41,615 nucleotides of DNA from Blastococcus sp. GTDB lineage: Bacteria > Actinomycetota > Actinomycetes > Mycobacteriales > Geodermatophilaceae. The stretch lies in contig JAODNN010000069.1 in NCBI GenBank assembly GCA_025465355.1, positions 1 to 41,615 on the forward strand, read 5' to 3'. The notes under the pieces were generated by a model. That model searched no databases, had not been told where the DNA came from, and saw only the letters and a list, made by a program, of their open reading frames with translations. Both the position numbers and the translations under genes were made by a program. Shown piece by piece: positions 24,035 to 32,976 of this stretch; position 1 is the first letter of the stretch, and each line of letters opens with the position of its first letter.

Positions 24035-24589
24035 TCATCCTTCCCGTACCGGATCTTCCGCTTCCGCGTCGGGGGCCAGCCCGATCCCCGATCGGCGCGC
24101 CCAGATCGGAAGGCCGAACCAGACCAGCACGCCGATCGCGGCGATCAGGGTGCCGCCCAGCAGGCCCTGCCACCGGCCCAGCACGACATCGAGGATCAGC
24201 AGGACGGCGGAGCTGATGGCCAGGACGAGGAGGACCAGGCCGAGCTGCAGGAGCCGGTCGGCCACCATGATCAGCGCGGACTTCTGCCGGCGCCGGAAGA
24301 TCAGCCGGTGGAAGGCAACCGGGGCGATGAGCACGATGGTCGTCAGCGCGGTGGTCATCAGCGTGATCGTGTAGACCGTGACCTGGAACCGGTCCAGGCT
24401 GGTGAACCGCTGCGTGAAGGCCAGGCCGAGCAGGAAGGCGAAGAGGATCTGCACCCCGGTGATCGCGACCCGCAGTTCCTGCAGGAGCTCGCCCACGTTG
24501 CGGTCGAGGACCTGGTCGAGCGTCTCTCCGCGGGACCGGGCGCTGCGCAGCGCCGCCCCGAACTCCACACGCCGCCCTGACTCCCCCAC
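24035..24589 (-). CDS. DUF6328-like integral membrane protein
   Basis: About 184 residues if started at the GTG at 24587-24589; in-frame GTG codons at 24610, 24619 and 24625 are alternatives, but the last lies only 12 nt from the divergent methyltransferase start. A soluble N-terminal segment ends in LDQVLDRNVGELLQELRVAI, then four hydrophobic helices (about 50-70, 82-102, 120-142, 150-168) follow with the arginine-rich RLIFRRRQKS loop between the second and third. This pattern fits the uncharacterised actinobacterial DUF6328 family. Function unknown. Confidence 0.75.
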   Translation of the reverse strand: MGESGRRVEFGAALRSARSRGETLDQVLDRNVGELLQELRVAITGVQILFAFLLGLAFTQRFTSLDRFQVTVYTITLMTTALTTIVLIAPVAFHRLIFRRRQKSALIMVADRLLQLGLVLLVLAISSAVLLILDVVLGRWQGLLGGTLIAAIGVLVWFGLPIWARRSGIGLAPDAEAEDPVREG

Positions 24590-24637
24590 GGGTGCGCTGT
24601 ACCCGCGCACCGGCGTCACGGACACCTCGGAGGGCCG

Positions 24638-25369
24638 ATGGGCGGCCTGATCCGACGACGGGCCGGCACGCAGTCGGTACGGCGGAACGATCCGGCCCAG
24701 TACGACGGGCTCGCCGACCAGTGGTGGGACCCCGGCGGCGGGTTCGCGATGCTGCATTGGTTCGCCGCCTCGCGGGCCGAGCACATCCCGCGCGCGGCCG
24801 GGCCCGGCGCGCTGCTGGTCGATCTCGCCTGCGGCGGAGGGCTGATGGCACCGCACGCCGCCCGCCTGGGGTACCGGCACGTCGGCGTCGACCTGGGGGT
24901 ACCCGGGCTGGAGCTGGCCCGCGCGTGCGGAATGCTGCCCGTGCGGGGTTCCGTTCTCGCCGTCCCGCTGACCGACGGGTGTGCCGACGTCGTGGTGGCG
25001 GGCGAGATCCTCGAGCACGTCGACGACGACGTCGCGGTGCTGGCCGAGTGCGCCCGCCTGCTGCGGCCGGGCGGGATCCTGATCATCGACGCGATCGCCG
25101 CCACCCGGCTCGCCGTTCTGATCGCCGTCCGGATCGCCGAACGGATCCCCGGTGGGCCGCCGCCCGGCCTGCACGACCACACGTTGTTCGTCGACCGTGC
25201 CCGGCTGCTGGCGGCCGCCGACCGCCTGGGGCTCGATCTCAGGCTGGTCGGCCTGCGCCCGTCGGTCCGTGATGTCGTGGCCTGGCGTCTCGGTCGCCGA
25301 AACGTGGTGCGCATGAAGCCGCTGTGGACGACCGCGGTGGTGTTCGCCGGGTACGGACGGAAGCGCTGA
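24638..25369 (+). CDS. class I SAM-dependent methyltransferase, UbiG-like
   Basis: A 243-residue methyltransferase. SAM-binding motif I is LLVDLACGGGLMAPHAA (about 66-82), with acidic motif II at VGVDLGVPGLELA and motif III-like GEILEHVDDDVAVL (about 123-136). The N-terminal QYDGLADQWWDPGGGFAMLHW block is typical of UbiG-type O-methyltransferases. The ATG has a strong GGAGGG site 3 nt upstream. It lies immediately before a type III polyketide synthase on the same strand, so its substrate is likely an aromatic polyketide or an alkyl-resorcinol/pyrone product (inference). Confidence 0.85.
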   Translation: MGGLIRRRAGTQSVRRNDPAQYDGLADQWWDPGGGFAMLHWFAASRAEHIPRAAGPGALLVDLACGGGLMAPHAARLGYRHVGVDLGVPGLELARACGMLPVRGSVLAVPLTDGCADVVVAGEILEHVDDDVAVLAECARLLRPGGILIIDAIAATRLAVLIAVRIAERIPGGPPPGLHDHTLFVDRARLLAAADRLGLDLRLVGLRPSVRDVVAWRLGRRNVVRMKPLWTTAVVFAGYGRKR

Positions 25370-25442
25370 AGAGGCCGTAGGCCCTGGGTCGCACGTACGG
25401 TCGGGGGATGACGCCGCGACCGTGCGCCCCGGAGCCGTGCAG

Positions 25443-26471
25443 GTGAGCGCCGCGGTCCTCACCGGAGCGGGGTCCGCAGTCCCGGCCACGCTCGATCAGG
25501 ACGCCGTCTGGGAGGGCTACTTCGCCCGGCACTACGAGGGTGTCCGGGCGGCCCGGCGGATCTTCGCGGGGGTCGGCGTACGCACCCGCCACGCGGTGGC
25601 CAGCCCCCTGGACGAGGACCTCAGCGGCTGGGGCACCGGCGCCCGCATGGAGCGCTACGTCGAGGAGGCGCTGCCGCTGGGCAAGCAGGCGGTCGCCGGT
25701 GCGCTGGACGACGCCGGGCTCACGCCGGGCGACATCGGGCTGTTCGCGGTCGCCACCTGCACGGGCTACGCGACGCCGGGGCTCGACATCCGGCTGGCCA
25801 GCGACCTCGGCATGCCGTCCGGTCTGCAACGGCTGCTCGTCGGGCACATGGGCTGCTACGCCGCGATCCCGGGGCTGGCCGCGGTCAGCGACTTCGTCAC
25901 CGCCCGGGGTCGGCCGGCCGTGCTGCTCTGCTGCGAGCTCACCAGCCTGCACGTGCAGCCGGCCCACCCCGACCTGGAGCAGGTGGTGGCGCACGCGCTG
26001 TTCTCCGACGCCGCGGCGGCCGTCGTCGTCGAGCCCGGAGGCACGCGGGGACGACGGGTGGCCGGCGTGGTCGCCCGGACCGACCCTTCGACCGCCGATC
26101 ACATGACCTGGGACGTCACGGACCTGGGCTTCCGGATGGGGCTGTCCCCTCGGGTGCCCGACGTGCTCTCCAGGCACGTGGGCGGTGTCGTGGCGGAGCT
26201 GCTGGACGGGGCCGGACTGCGGGTCGAGGACGTCGCCGGGTGGGCCGTGCATCCCGGCGGGCCGCGGATCCTGGACGTCGTCCGCGACGAGATCGGGCTG
26301 CCCGAGGCGGCGGTTGCGACGTCTCGCCGGGTGCTTGCCGAGCACGGCAACTGCTCGTCGGCGACGGTGCTGCTGGTCCTGGCGGAGATGGCCGACGTCG
26401 AGGGCCCGGTTGTGGTGATGGCCTTCGGCCCCGGGCTGACTCTCTACGCGGCGCTGCTGCTCCCTGCCTGA
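25443..26471 (+). CDS. type III polyketide synthase (chalcone/stilbene synthase-like)
   Basis: A 342-residue ketosynthase with the complete catalytic triad: C138 in GHMGCYAAIPG, H270 in WAVHPGGPRIL and N303 in EHGNCSSATVL. The C-terminal GPGLTLYAALL matches the family end motif. It condenses an acyl-CoA starter with malonyl-CoA units. I chose the GTG at 25443 because GGAG lies 8 nt upstream; an in-frame GTG at 25422 would add seven residues. The nearby methyltransferase suggests a two-step pathway to a methylated resorcinol, pyrone or naphthoquinone. No oxygenase or transporter is adjacent. Confidence 0.88.
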   Translation: MSAAVLTGAGSAVPATLDQDAVWEGYFARHYEGVRAARRIFAGVGVRTRHAVASPLDEDLSGWGTGARMERYVEEALPLGKQAVAGALDDAGLTPGDIGLFAVATCTGYATPGLDIRLASDLGMPSGLQRLLVGHMGCYAAIPGLAAVSDFVTARGRPAVLLCCELTSLHVQPAHPDLEQVVAHALFSDAAAAVVVEPGGTRGRRVAGVVARTDPSTADHMTWDVTDLGFRMGLSPRVPDVLSRHVGGVVAELLDGAGLRVEDVAGWAVHPGGPRILDVVRDEIGLPEAAVATSRRVLAEHGNCSSATVLLVLAEMADVEGPVVVMAFGPGLTLYAALLLPA

Positions 26472-26486
26472 TCTCCCTGCCTGATC
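26461..26486. repeat. perfect 13-bp tandem duplication at the polyketide synthase stop codon
   Basis: TCCCTGCCTGATC occurs twice in tandem (26461-26473 and 26474-26486). The first copy contains the last codons and the TGA of the type III polyketide synthase, so the second lies in the untranslated region. It looks like a recent replication slippage event. Confidence 0.8.
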
Positions 26487-26538
26487 TCACGGCCGCGAGC
26501 GGAACGGCCCATTCCGCCGTTCGGTGCCCTTAGGCTCG

Positions 26539-26552
26539 GTGACTTAGGGCCC
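26539..26552. promoter_or_regulatory. DosR-like box upstream of the response regulator
   Basis: GTGACTTAGGGCCC matches 11 of 14 positions of the mycobacterial DosR core GGGACTWWAGTCCC and ends 20 nt before the GTG start at 26573. A GAACGG/CCGTTC hairpin (about 26502-26522) precedes it and may end the polyketide synthase transcript. Autoregulation is inferred. Confidence 0.45.
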
Positions 26553-26572
26553 AGCTGCCGGGGGGGTGTCCC

Positions 26573-27229
26573 GTGGAGTCGATGCCCCCGCTCGTGCGGG
26601 TCTTCCTGGTCGACGACCACGAGGTGGTGCGTCGCGGTGTCGCCGAGGTGCTCGAGGACGATCCCGGGATCACCATCGCCGGTGAGGCGGGCTCGGTGGC
26701 CGAGGCGCTGGCTCGCGTGCCGGCCGTGCGCCCGGACATCGTCGTGATCGACATGCGGCTGCCCGACGGCGATGGCGCCGAGCTCTGCCGAGGCCTGCGT
26801 TCGCGCGTGCCGGGGCTGCGGTGCCTGGTCCTGACCAGCTACTCGGATCAGGACGCCCTGGACGCCGCCATCGGCGGGGGGGCGTCGGGTTTCCTGCTCA
26901 AGCAGGTCCGGGGGCCGGCGCTGGTCTCGGCGATCCGAACGGTCGCCTCAGGGGGGACGCTGTTCGACGACCTCCGTCCGACCGCCCCTCGGCCGCGGAG
27001 CGCCGCCGCCAGGGGCAGTGACCGGCTCGCGCTGCTCACCGATCAGGAGCGCACGGTGCTCCGGCTCATCGGTGAGGGGCTCACCAACCGCCAGATCGGC
27101 CAGCGGATGGGGCTGGCGGAGAAGACCGTGAAGAACTACACCAGTCACCTGCTGGCCAAGCTGGGGCTGGAGCGGCGCACCCAGGCCGCGATCCTCGCGA
27201 CGGAGCTGCGCGACCGTTCCGTCAACTGA
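26573..27229 (+). CDS. NarL/LuxR-type response regulator, DosR/DevR-like
   Basis: A 218-residue regulator. The receiver domain (residues 8-125) has acidic pocket D14-D15, phospho-acceptor D60 in IVVIDMRLPDGDG, the conserved Thr in CLVLTSYSD and Lys in GFLLKQVRG. The linker is Pro/Arg-rich. The LuxR-type HTH (about 152-210) reads LTDQERTVLRLIGEGLTNRQ then IGQRMGLAEKTVKNYTSHLL. The sequence closely follows mycobacterial DosR. It starts with GTG at 26573 after a G-rich site. Its probable partner kinase is encoded on the opposite strand, 34 nt from its stop, so the pair is convergent and not an operon. Confidence 0.88.
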   Translation: MESMPPLVRVFLVDDHEVVRRGVAEVLEDDPGITIAGEAGSVAEALARVPAVRPDIVVIDMRLPDGDGAELCRGLRSRVPGLRCLVLTSYSDQDALDAAIGGGASGFLLKQVRGPALVSAIRTVASGGTLFDDLRPTAPRPRSAAARGSDRLALLTDQERTVLRLIGEGLTNRQIGQRMGLAEKTVKNYTSHLLAKLGLERRTQAAILATELRDRSVN

Positions 27230-27263
27230 ACCCGGCACGGCCGCCGGGACCGGTCGCGCCTGC

Positions 27264-29562
<2,299 letters not shown>

Positions 29563-29597
29563 GGACCAATCGTTGCGGCACAGAACCGTCTGACCCA

Positions 29598-29611
29598 GGG
29601 ACCAAGGACCC
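29598..29611. promoter_or_regulatory. DosR-like box upstream of the universal stress protein gene
   Basis: GGGACCAAGGACCC matches 11 of 14 positions of the DosR core GGGACTWWAGTCCC and lies 36-49 nt upstream of the usp ATG. It is flanked by CCCAGGG (29594-29600) and CCCTGGG (29621-29627), which form a larger inverted repeat. Regulation by the nearby DosR-like protein is inferred. Confidence 0.5.
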
Positions 29612-29770
29612 GGCTGCTCACCCTGGGGCGTCCGCTGAGGGCGTTCCGCATGCGCGCTCGTGCGTGTCCACACGGTAGGTGACGACGGTAACGCTGGGTG
29701 TGGCGCCGGGGCCGTGGACGACGCGAGCTCGTCCGGCAGGCGCGCCGCCGCCGAGGTGATGCAGACACAA

Positions 29771-29784
29771 CCCCTGGTGAGGGG
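29771..29784. terminator. tRNA-Gly terminator hairpin
   Basis: CCCCT-GGTG-AGGGG is a perfect 5-bp hairpin directly beyond the 3' end of tRNA-Gly (minus strand). On that strand it is followed by TTGTGTCT, a short T-rich run. Confidence 0.65.
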
Positions 29785-29790
29785 CCTGAG

Positions 29791-29861
29791 AGCGGGTGAC
29801 GAGAATCGAACTCGCACTGTCAGCTTGGGAAGCTGATGTTCTACCATTGAACTACATCCGC
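29791..29861 (-). tRNA. tRNA-Gly (anticodon CCC)
   Basis: A 71-nt minus-strand tRNA with a complete cloverleaf: acceptor GCGGATG/CACCCGC, D arm GTTC-AATGGTA-GAAC, anticodon stem TCAGC/GCTGA with loop TTCCCAA giving anticodon CCC (reads GGG), and T arm GCGAG-TTCGATT-CTCGT. Discriminator is U and CCA is not encoded. The acceptor stem has an A5-C68 mismatch and the T stem one G-U pair. It has its own promoter and terminator. Confidence 0.95.
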
Positions 29862-29876
29862 AGCGTGCGTGAATGA

Positions 29877-29905
29877 ACTCTAGCATCCCACTCGCGGTGA
29901 TCGAA
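29877..29905 (-). promoter_or_regulatory. tRNA-Gly promoter
   Basis: On the minus strand TTCGAT (29900-29905), a spacer of exactly 17 nt and TAGAGT (29877-29882) lie 15 nt before the mature tRNA 5' end, the expected position of a housekeeping sigma promoter with a short leader. The rest of the 178-nt gap before 30040 shows nothing else clear. Confidence 0.65.
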
Positions 29906-30039
29906 CGCCCGCCCGTGTGCGCCCATCCGAGTGACTGAGGCATGATCGGCCCACCACTGGGCGCAGCGTCCTCGACGCCCCGTGTACGGACCACGACACT
30001 GCCCCGCACAGCTGCTCCTCGCTCCGAAGGGCCTCCCGG

Positions 30040-31155
30040 ATGACGGCATTCGACCCGCTCCTGGGGTCGCTCCCTCCCCAGGACCACGATCACGACGTCC
30101 TGCTCATCGCGGGATCGCGGCCCGAGGTCGCCCGGCTCGCGCCGGTGGCGGCGGCGTTCGCCGCGGCGGACCGGATCCGGGCCATCACGATCGCCAGCGG
30201 CGCGGACCCGATGCGCGTGGACATCGCGTGGGAGGACCTCGCCGTCCCGGCGGAGATCACCCACCTCCTCGGCCGGCTGCCCGGGCCGAACCCCGCGGAG
30301 ATCGCGTCGTCGTTGATGACCCGGCTGGACGCGCTGCTCGTCGAGCAGGACCCCACCGCGATCGTGGTGTACGGCGGCGGGATGACGGCCACGGTCGCGG
30401 CGCAGGTCGCGTACTGGCGGCAGATCCCGGTGATCCACATGCAGGCCGGTGCCGCCACGGACGACCTGCTGTGCCCGTTCCCCCAGGAGGCGAACCGGCG
30501 GATCATCGGCCAGCTCGCGTCGCTCGTCCTCGCCGCGGGCGGTTCCGAGCGGGCGGCGTCCGGGCCCAACGTCATCGTCACCGGGGACCCCGTGCACGCG
30601 AACCCCGCGCCGTCGGACCTGCGCTTCGGCGAGCTGCTGGACCGGATCCGCAACGGCAGCCGGCACCTGGTGCTCGTCAACCTGGAACGGCCCCGTTCGG
30701 CCGGCGTGCTGGACGGCCTGCCCGGGCTGCTCGCACGCGAGGCGGACACGGAGGTCGTCGTCTGGGGTACGCAGGCCGGGTCGGATGCCGCGTTGAACCT
30801 CGCGCAGCACGAGCGGGTGATCGTCGTCCCGGACATCGCGCTCACCGAGCTCGTGCGGCTGGTCCCGCTCAGCGCGGTGGTCGTCTCCGACGACGACCAG
30901 CTGGTCGCGGACGCGCCCGGGCTCGGCGCCCCCGCCGTCCACGTCGAGGGCACGGGGATCCCGGAGCCCGGGGACTCGATCCGCAGCATCTCGGTCACCG
31001 CGGTGATGAGCACGGTCGGGCAGATGCTGCGCGCTGCGCCCCGGGTCGAGGAGTTCGACGGGCGGGAGGCGGCCCGCGTCGAACAGGCCGTCGCGTGGAT
31101 GTTCGGGCTCTCCCCGTCGTCGAAGCTGTCGGCACCGCAGGCAAGCACCGGTTGA
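30040..31155 (+). CDS. UDP-GlcNAc 2-epimerase-like protein with degenerate active site
   Basis: A 371-residue protein with the two-Rossmann (GT-B-like) layout of WecB/MnaA epimerases: [19 protein letters not shown] at residues 18-36, [20 protein letters not shown] near 130-149 and [13 protein letters not shown] near 151-163. Compared with the family as I know it, several catalytic motifs are changed. The GDTxS-type motif reads YGGGMTA, EAGLRT reads QAGAAT, and the HRREN motif is NLERPRS. Only the EANR segment is kept. It may therefore be a non-catalytic nucleotide-sugar-binding protein or have a different chemistry. The ATG follows GAAGGG. The gene lies between tRNA-Gly and dcd, with dcd starting about 50 nt downstream. 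Confidence 0.75.
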   Translation: MTAFDPLLGSLPPQDHDHDVLLIAGSRPEVARLAPVAAAFAAADRIRAITIASGADPMRVDIAWEDLAVPAEITHLLGRLPGPNPAEIASSLMTRLDALLVEQDPTAIVVYGGGMTATVAAQVAYWRQIPVIHMQAGAATDDLLCPFPQEANRRIIGQLASLVLAAGGSERAASGPNVIVTGDPVHANPAPSDLRFGELLDRIRNGSRHLVLVNLERPRSAGVLDGLPGLLAREADTEVVVWGTQAGSDAALNLAQHERVIVVPDIALTELVRLVPLSAVVVSDDDQLVADAPGLGAPAVHVEGTGIPEPGDSIRSISVTAVMSTVGQMLRAAPRVEEFDGREAARVEQAVAWMFGLSPSSKLSAPQASTG

Positions 31156-31207
31156 CGCCGGGCTAGTGTCTCGCGAGTCATCGAGACACGAGGGGAAGGC
31201 GTCGCCG

Positions 31208-31792
31208 GTGCTGCTGTCCGACCGCGACCTGCGCAAGGAGCTCGAAGGCGGGCGTCTCGTCCTGGACCCGTGGGACGAGGAGATGCTCCAGCCGTCGAGC
31301 ATCGACGTCCGGCTGGACCGGTTCTTCCGCGTCTTCCAGAACTCGCGGTACACCCACATCGATCCCGCGCTGCAGCAGGACGACCTCACACGGCCGCACG
31401 AGACCGAGGACGGCGAGCCGTTCGTCCTGCACCCGGGCGAGTTCGTGCTGGGCTCCACGTTCGAGTCCGTCAGCCTCCCCGACGACCTGGCCGGACGCCT
31501 GGAGGGCAAGTCCAGCCTCGGCCGTCTCGGCCTGCTGACGCATTCCACCGCGGGCTTCATCGACCCCGGCTTCACGGGGCACATCACGCTCGAGCTGTCG
31601 AACGTGGCGAACCTGCCGATCACGCTCTGGCCGGGGATGAAGATCGGCCAGCTGTGCCTGTTCCGGCTCTCCAGCCCCGCCGAGCGCCCGTACGGCAGCG
31701 AGGGTGTCGGCTCCCGCTACCAGGGGCAACGGGGCCCGACGCCCTCGCGCGCCCACCGCAACTTCCAGCGCGTGGACACGAAGCGGGACTAG
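31208..31792 (+). CDS. dcd: dCTP deaminase (probably bifunctional, dUMP-forming)
   Basis: A 194-residue dCTP deaminase. It begins [20 protein letters not shown] and contains [18 protein letters not shown], the [20 protein letters not shown] block and the catalytic glutamate in [21 protein letters not shown] follows, and the C-terminal [16 protein letters not shown] closes the active site. It is almost identical in pattern to the Mycobacterium tuberculosis enzyme, which both deaminates dCTP and hydrolyses dUTP to dUMP for thymidylate synthesis. The GTG at 31208 was chosen because it starts the family sequence directly and GAGGGGAAGG lies upstream. The dcd/tRNA-Gly neighbourhood is common in actinobacteria. 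Confidence 0.95.
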   Translation: MLLSDRDLRKELEGGRLVLDPWDEEMLQPSSIDVRLDRFFRVFQNSRYTHIDPALQQDDLTRPHETEDGEPFVLHPGEFVLGSTFESVSLPDDLAGRLEGKSSLGRLGLLTHSTAGFIDPGFTGHITLELSNVANLPITLWPGMKIGQLCLFRLSSPAERPYGSEGVGSRYQGQRGPTPSRAHRNFQRVDTKRD

Positions 31793-31841
31793 GGCCGCGA
31801 GAGGGCCTCCTCCCCGGGCGTGGCCAGTACGCTGAACCGCG

Positions 31842-32846
31842 ATGGAGCCCTCGGACCGCCCCCGACCGCACGTGCCGGCCGTCCCCGCGGAGCGCACGCC
31901 GCAGCGGGTCGAGGACGCCGACCCCGGAGGCGGGCCCCCGTGGGGCACCCGGACGGGGTCGGGAAGCCGGCAGGCGGCCCCGCCGCCGTGGTGGGCGGGA
32001 ATCGGGGACCGGCTCCGCCGGACCCCCACGGGTGACCGGCCGGTGCGCCGCTCGCGGCCGCGGAGCTGGCGCGGGGCCACGGGCCTCGGCCTGATCGGCG
32101 CGGCCGTGCTGCTCGTCCCGTTCCTCGACGAGCCGAACCGCTGGTGGATCCCCTTCGGCCTCGGCGCCGGCACCCTCGTCCTGCTCGCGGTGCTCCGGCT
32201 CGACCGGCTGCTCAAGGGCTGGACCTGGCACGTCGCGGGCGTCGTGCTCGTCGCCGCGCTGGTGTCCGCGACCAGCGAGAACCCGTGGGCGTGGGCCTTC
32301 GCGGCGAGCGTCGGGGTGGCGCTGGCGGGGCTGCTCCGGCTGCCGAGGTGGCCGCTGCTGGCGGTCGGGCTGGTGCTGGTCGCGGTGTCGCTCGTCGGCT
32401 ACCGGTTCCGGGCGGCGGACGTGCGGGCGCAGGAGAACCAGGTGGCGGCGCAGGCCGGTGCCCAGCTGCAGCAGAGCGTCGGCGTCACCCGGCCCGCACT
32501 CGTCCTCACCAACCTGACCGCGGGGATCCAGGACCCGGATCCGCAGCGGATCTGCCGGATCGCCCAGCCGGCCGCGGTCGCGCAGCTCGCCCAGGCCACG
32601 GGGACGGGAGCCTGCGCCGACGCCGTCGCGGTGCTGCACACGCGCCTCAGGCCCGGTTCGGAGTCCCCCGCCGCCGTCCCGCGCGTCACGAGCGCAGCTC
32701 CGCTCCCGCCGGGAGCCACCACCTTCGTCGACGCCTGCGCGACGTCCTGGGCGCAGGCCGCCGGCGCGGCGCTCGGAAAGGTCGAGCTGGTGCGGACGTC
32801 GGCGGCGAAGGAGACCTACCAGATCGCCTCGTTCCGACCCTGCTGA
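31842..32846 (+). CDS. multi-pass membrane protein with Cys-containing external domain, unknown
   Basis: A 334-residue protein. The N-terminal 75 residues are Pro/Arg/Gly-rich and probably disordered in the cytoplasm. About four membrane helices follow (about 82-93, 103-116, 127-141, 147-190 with a short break). An extracytoplasmic C-terminal domain (about 190-334) carries four cysteines (RICRIAQP, GTGACADAV, VDACATSW and the last residue, C334), suggesting two disulfides. No family is recognised. There is no clear Shine-Dalgarno sequence; a TACGCT hexamer about 10 nt before the ATG hints at a leaderless transcript. It ends at the strong hairpin shared with etfD. Confidence 0.7.
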   Translation: MEPSDRPRPHVPAVPAERTPQRVEDADPGGGPPWGTRTGSGSRQAAPPPWWAGIGDRLRRTPTGDRPVRRSRPRSWRGATGLGLIGAAVLLVPFLDEPNRWWIPFGLGAGTLVLLAVLRLDRLLKGWTWHVAGVVLVAALVSATSENPWAWAFAASVGVALAGLLRLPRWPLLAVGLVLVAVSLVGYRFRAADVRAQENQVAAQAGAQLQQSVGVTRPALVLTNLTAGIQDPDPQRICRIAQPAAVAQLAQATGTGACADAVAVLHTRLRPGSESPAAVPRVTSAAPLPPGATTFVDACATSWAQAAGAALGKVELVRTSAAKETYQIASFRPC

Positions 32847-32922
32847 TCATCGCCTGCGGTACATCCCGGCCACTGGTGGCCGTCGTGCGCCACCCCTGGT
32901 GACCTTCGTCCCGCACGAACGA

Positions 32923-32962
32923 CGAACGGGGCCGGCCCGCAGTCGCGGACCGGCCCCGTTCG
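32923..32962. terminator. bidirectional terminator between convergent genes
   Basis: CGAACGGGGCCGG (32923-32935) pairs perfectly over 13 bp with CCGGCCCCGTTCG (32950-32962), loop 14 nt. It lies between the membrane-protein gene (plus) and etfD (minus), so it can serve both. Confidence 0.8.
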
Positions 32963-32976
32963 GGTCGGGCGAGGTG

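Noticed and set aside
29791-29861. tRNA-Gly as an integration (att) site for a mobile element covering the right part
   Set aside because: I found no integrase, no direct repeat of the tRNA 3' end in the window and no composition break. The adjacent dcd is a housekeeping gene commonly found there.
29563-31623. Very long extension upstream of the universal stress protein frame
   Set aside because: It reads through the tRNA-Gly gene and antisense to the epimerase-like and dcd genes, so it cannot be coding.
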